Assembly (NCBI GenBank): GCA_949361645.1
Contig: OX442415.1
Coordinates: 7,033,573 to 7,097,572, forward strand
DNA length: 64,000 nt
Origin: Spongilla lacustris
Taxonomy: Eukaryota > Porifera > Demospongiae > Spongillida > Spongillidae
Reading direction: 5' to 3'
Position numbers and translations under genes: made by a program. The notes below the pieces were generated by a model. It did not search any database. It saw only the letters and a list, made by a program, of their open reading frames with translations, and was not told the origin of the DNA. The number at the start of each line of letters is the position of its first letter. Within the stretch, counting starts at the first letter, position 1. Shown one piece after another: positions 59,777 through 64,000 of the stretch.

Positions 59777-61358
59777 TATGTGTGAAAGTTAAGCTGACGA
59801 GCAAGCACTGTTACTACATATACAATAGCGCATCAGTGCAGTTATCATTCCTTTACTAGAAGCATTTATAATGTACAAATGTACATACCCTATACCGCTC
59901 ACGCGAGCAATAAAAATATACAATTATAAAGAGTATTAATTTTATTGTTTCGTCGACCAGTTCATCATTTTACCTCTCTTTGTGAGGTTACTTACACATG
60001 TAGCCTATTGTGCATCCTATTGTGTATCTTGCAATGAATGGTGCAGGGGTATGCATGTTTTTTCTGTGTGACATGCATGTGTAAGCCTTATAATTGAGTG
60101 CTACATTATGAGTACAACTAATGAAAACAAAGACATCGTAACTAAATGGCTTGACTGTGTGGGGTGTATCACTTCTCTGCATGGCACTCTATACTGCATG
60201 ATGCCAAGCAGACGTTTGTAGTTATCTCTTCATGTAGAAATATAGGAATTTACATACTGAGAATTTCATGTCTGATATACCATATACATGACGGAGATGC
60301 ATTGTAAACACATATATCTATATATTATATTAGAATAATTAATGTGATAATGATATATAATTATTATAATCATAATTATATATATACGCGCATCCTAATT
60401 GCATCTATATATACCCGTATGAAATACGCTACCTCGCTACAGCACCCTGGAGCTAGGTGTCTATATCCCACACCTCCACCAGCACAAGGTACTTCAACAA
60501 AAGCTATCCATAACTCATAGTTTAAGGGTTAACAGGATCCAGTGGATGAATTCATCTGCTGTACCAAACGAAGCCTACTCCATACATGCATGTATGTTAC
60601 ATGGTAACATTCACCCCAACGTGTTGAGTTGTGCACTCCTACACGTAACAATATAGTTTTCCCGTCATTCCGATATCAAGATGTTACGTGTTGTAGTTGT
60701 GTTGAAATGGGCACATTTGACCAAATATGATGAGGCTCCCATGCAGCATACATATATCGTGGGTACGTGCATGGAACTGCATGTTCTACCTTGACCACAG
60801 CTTCACTTTGGGTGCAGGCAAGTCACTTGTAAACGCCAAAAAGGGCAAGTGCAGTGCCAACTAGTAGCCTCTGCAGCCTTGTGTAGCAATATATTGTTTC
60901 AGTGTGTTGTGGGGGTAGCACACTAGTTTATAGTGCTGATGTGTTTCACAACATCACAACCTGACATAATAAGCTACTTTTGTGAGGGAGTGTTGCATTA
61001 TGTACTTCACTGATGTGCATGCATGCATGCGTTTACAAATTTTGGTTCTAGCAAATTAACGTTTAAATGATGCATTAGAGAAGTCATCCTAGTAATGTCA
61101 TTTGCTGGTGGGAGTACTTTCACTTAGTAGTGAATAACTATGCATGCACCTATTATATTGTAGGTTACTATTATAAAGTGCAGCGTATATACACGCGTGC
61201 ACGAGAAAGTGGTGCGAGGCATGCACGCATGCATGTATAATAGACCAATATTTCAACATAACTGGTTATGGCGTTAAATGACAATCGTCGTCTGGGCGGG
61301 GTTTCATGCATGTATGATAAAAAGGTAGCGCAATGCGATCTATCTATATATATATCGC
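59777..61358. promoter_or_regulatory. Intergenic region between divergent P450 and lipoxygenase-like genes
   Basis: 1.58 kb separates the two start codons, which point away from each other, so promoters for both genes should lie here. The sequence is AT-rich around 60300-60410 with TATATA palindromes. TATA-like words occur but none is decisive. Inference from gene layout. Confidence 0.45.
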
Positions 61359-63743
61359 ATGGAAATGTCTGCTTTCCCTGTACCCGAGGCAACCTGCACA
61401 GTCTGTAAAAGAGACCAAAAAGCGTACGGCGATGGAAATATCGACAGCGCGTCACTGGGGCCCTTCCTACTTGCTGCAGACACTCCTAAGCGTAAGTCAA
61501 TGTACTTGTTTTGAACCTTATGGCTTGCAAATATGTATAACGCCATTTCAAATCATCACCATGAAATTCTTACGTGCGCTTATCCCCCGGCATGTTCATA
61601 GGGTAAATTAAGGTAATTTCACCAGGGGGGAGTGTTCGCCACCATAACTTCAAACGCGGCGCTAGGGCTTACCTGACGTTTTAATATCGCAGCAAAATAT
61701 GGAAATATTAGTACATGGAGTCTGTGTTTACGGCCCACAATTGAAGTTCTATTAGTTATTTCGGTTCATACAAAAAAATATCAAAAACTAAGCTACCTCA
61801 ATTTTCGGCAAAAATGGTGCGGTAAACAACGCGCAATTGGAAGTGTGTTTACCTGGTGCAAGTCGCTGTCCGTAAAATACGTAGTCATGATCTGTTTAAA
61901 ATATTGTTATTAGAGAAGAGTGGTGATTTCTGTACAATATATGTAGTTCTATTTGTTATGAAACTTACCAGCTTGGGAATTAGGGTGGGTGGCGGAGACT
62001 CCAATCGTAAATTACGCTATTAAGCAGTAGTCGCCACCCCTGGCGACTACTCAAACTTTCTGAAATGACGAAGTGAGAATAACCAAAATAGCTACCATTA
62101 GACCTATAAATGTTTTCTACCAATTATATATAAGTACTGTAAGCTGTTCATGTTGGGAAGGAGTGTTCGCCATGGGGGCGTGGCCTTCTTTCCCATACAC
62201 ACAGAATGGGATGTGCATAATATTTTTTTCCTGACACTTCATGCTTCAAATGGTTTCTTTTTGTTTCTGGCCTTCTAATTATCAGTTGCTTGAGCCAACT
62301 CGAGCCCTTGGATCTGTATGTTTTAACTAACAGCAAGCCACGGATGTACAAATGGAAGCCGTTCTATCCAAAAAAAATACAGCATCGCAAAGAAAGACTC
62401 CCAGGGCGTTTAAAGGGCTACAGTGAACAAGCTTACTTGTTTTAGCAACTTCCTATGTAAAAACCACTTTTGTTACACTTCGCAACAACGAAATACAGGG
62501 GGTGGCGAACACTCCAAAATCGACGTGGCGAAAGCCCAACAGGGGTGGCGACTATACCTGAAATACGCTTAATTGGATAAAACCACTGTTTTATTTTGTT
62601 TGGAACACTTTTTTGGAGAAATGAAGCGCTAATAGTGTAGAATTAAGGACTGAGGATCATTTGAAACCAAGTATGTTTGAAGCACTACCCGTCTTTTTTT
62701 TTTTAATATGTAAGAATACCGATATCGGTACTCGCGGGTGGCGAACACTACTTAATTGACCCTATTTACGTAAAGCGATGTGCATGAGGTGACGCGATAA
62801 AATACTTTGGCGTTCTGTTTGTGAACACCTATAGTCGATATTGATAGTTACATGTACACGCACGATACGCCCTACAACTGCGGAATGAAAATTATACTCA
62901 ATTGCAAGAAGCGCTTGAGGACCCGATAATGCATGCACGAACCAGCAGCCCATGCCACTGTACATGTGATATAAATAGACTGTATAGAGATTGTATGCCT
63001 TTTTGAACGAAAGACATGCAGCGATGATTTGTGGAAAGGGGGCGGGAGGAGATACCCAGCATGTTCGAGCCCCATAGAAACTATTCATGTAGCATGTAGA
63101 ATATCCCCAAATCTTCATCCATTATTGCTCTATTCATCACCGCGTGCACGAAAACAGCCATGCACTGCATGTAAATGCCTTTGTGACATCAAGCGTGAAG
63201 GAAATTTTAACGCTTCATACATGTGTTCTATACCTTGTAATAAATTGAATCGCGGCTTTTATGGGAAGGGGATGTATTACTTAGTGGTAAGTGCATGCCG
63301 ATGCCAGGCTGCCAGCTCGCTGGATGTTGATTGGCTGTGATGTACATGTATCTTCTATTCACTTGCAACAGGTACTCACTTCTATTATGGCGTACGCATA
63401 GTTACTGGATCCGAGAAATTTGCTGGAACACCAGATTCTGACATCTACGTATCACTGATCGGCAGCAGGGCTAGCACTGGAAGACTAGATATAGTTCAAA
63501 GATGGTTCAGCTCTGGCATATCTGCCCAGTACTACAATGACTTGGTGGTGGAAAGCGACAAAGACCTTGGAGAAGTACTCGTTGTCATACTGGGCAACCC
63601 CACCAATTGGGTCATTTCAGCAGGGTCAGCATGGTTTGTGGAATTTGTTGATATCATTGATCTCCAGCTAAAGCAGAAGCAGGAATTCCCATGCTATCAC
63701 TGGATCAATGATGGAGATGAAATAAGCTTCACTTCTAAGACAA
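61359..63743 (+). CDS. Lipoxygenase-like protein, N-terminal PLAT domain (3'-partial)
   Basis: Exon 1 at 61359-61491 starts MEMSAFPVPEATCTVCKRDQ and ends in phase 1. Exon 2 at 63372-63743 begins GTACTCACTTC, giving an in-frame Arg-Thr-His junction. Exon 2 is almost wholly a PLAT/LH2 beta-sandwich: FYYGVRIVTGSEKFAGTPDS, then DIYVSLIGS, then DLGEVLVVILGN, AWFVEFVDIID and EFPCYHWINDGDEI. The G(S)xxFAGTxxxIYxSLxG and EFPCYxWIxxD patterns are those of animal arachidonate lipoxygenases, where PLAT guides membrane binding before the iron-containing catalytic domain. The catalytic part would lie beyond 64000. The exon 2 donor GTAAGT at 63744 shows that the gene continues. Other PLAT proteins are possible, but the PCYxWI motif favours lipoxygenase. 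Intron 1 carries a 1.16-kb MITE. Confidence 0.82.
61601..62762. mobile_element. TA-target MITE, family 2, in lipoxygenase-like intron 1
   Basis: Ends GGGTAAATTAAG and CTTAATTGACCC, flanked by TA (61599-61600, 62763-62764). A GTGTTCGCCACC word or its inverse recurs about eight times (near 61631, 61987, 62026, 62164, 62504, 62524, 62543, 62735). No transposase frame. It shares with family 1 both the TA target and the repeated subterminal word, but no sequence. Confidence 0.8.
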
Positions 63744-64000
63744 GTAAGTATAAATGAATGGGAACTAAATGCGTATCATACCAAAAGAAAAGCACAAATG
63801 TGTGGCTTAGCAATCCGTATCCTACTCGAGATTAGGCAACGTTCCCGACAAGTCCACGCGAGGGTCCAGCTATAGCTACGCAGGACTACTAGATATACAT
63901 GACATATTTATGATAATAAAGGCAGTGCAAGAATTGCATGATACAGGCAAAGTGAGACTCCTACTATTGTTATAACTTTATTGTAGTGTTAGTTATTTTA
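63744..64000 (+). other. Start of intron 2 of the lipoxygenase-like gene
   Basis: Begins GTAAGT. No further exon before the window ends. Confidence 0.7.

Overview
The window is nuclear DNA from an early-branching animal, most likely a sponge (demosponge). Genes are split by GT-AG introns. One receptor carries a cysteine-rich ectodomain type that I know from sponge and cnidarian gene models. Much of the DNA is mobile elements, palindromes and simple repeats. Nothing bacterial, organellar or viral was recognised. All exon models were built by hand from splice sites, reading phase and family resemblance; no search or transcript data were available.

Left part (1-18.2 kb): a retroelement remnant (3-540); the kinase half of a receptor tyrosine kinase on the + strand (copy A, 1506-4786); a duplicated non-coding block (5447-8057); a 1.6-kb fold-back palindrome (9398-11012); reverse-transcriptase remains; and a TA-target MITE (14241-15123). 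Middle (18.7-26.3 kb): a fuller second copy of the kinase gene on the - strand (copy B, 26232-18941), with signal peptide, ectodomain, membrane helix and kinase. Its exon 7 is broken by a second copy of the same MITE. Copy A preserves the empty site. Three blocks occur in both halves (A1/B1, A2/B2, A3/B3) in the same order but each flipped in orientation.

26-38 kb is transposon-rich. It holds a TIR element with three short GAA-loop hairpins just upstream of copy B, a 1.5-kb element with dense GTAAAYA motifs, and a 2.06-kb Ginger-like element with TATA target duplication, an integrase remnant and a protease/PHD-like remnant.

38.5-59.8 kb is one gene: a CYP46A1-like cytochrome P450 of 14 exons and 507 codons on the - strand. 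Every exon junction keeps frame. Its second intron is about 15.1 kb and holds partial exons of an RNF113/CWC24-like splicing factor on the opposite strand, an ~808-bp CCCT microsatellite, three fold-back palindromes, a minisatellite and a 200-N assembly gap. The gap is flanked by two near-identical 3.5-kb copies, which looks like an assembly artefact or a very recent duplication.

61.4-64 kb: the first two exons of a lipoxygenase-like gene (PLAT domain) on the + strand, divergent from the P450 with 1.6 kb between the starts. Both would act on lipids (sterol or fatty-acid oxidation), so a shared regulatory region is possible but unproven.
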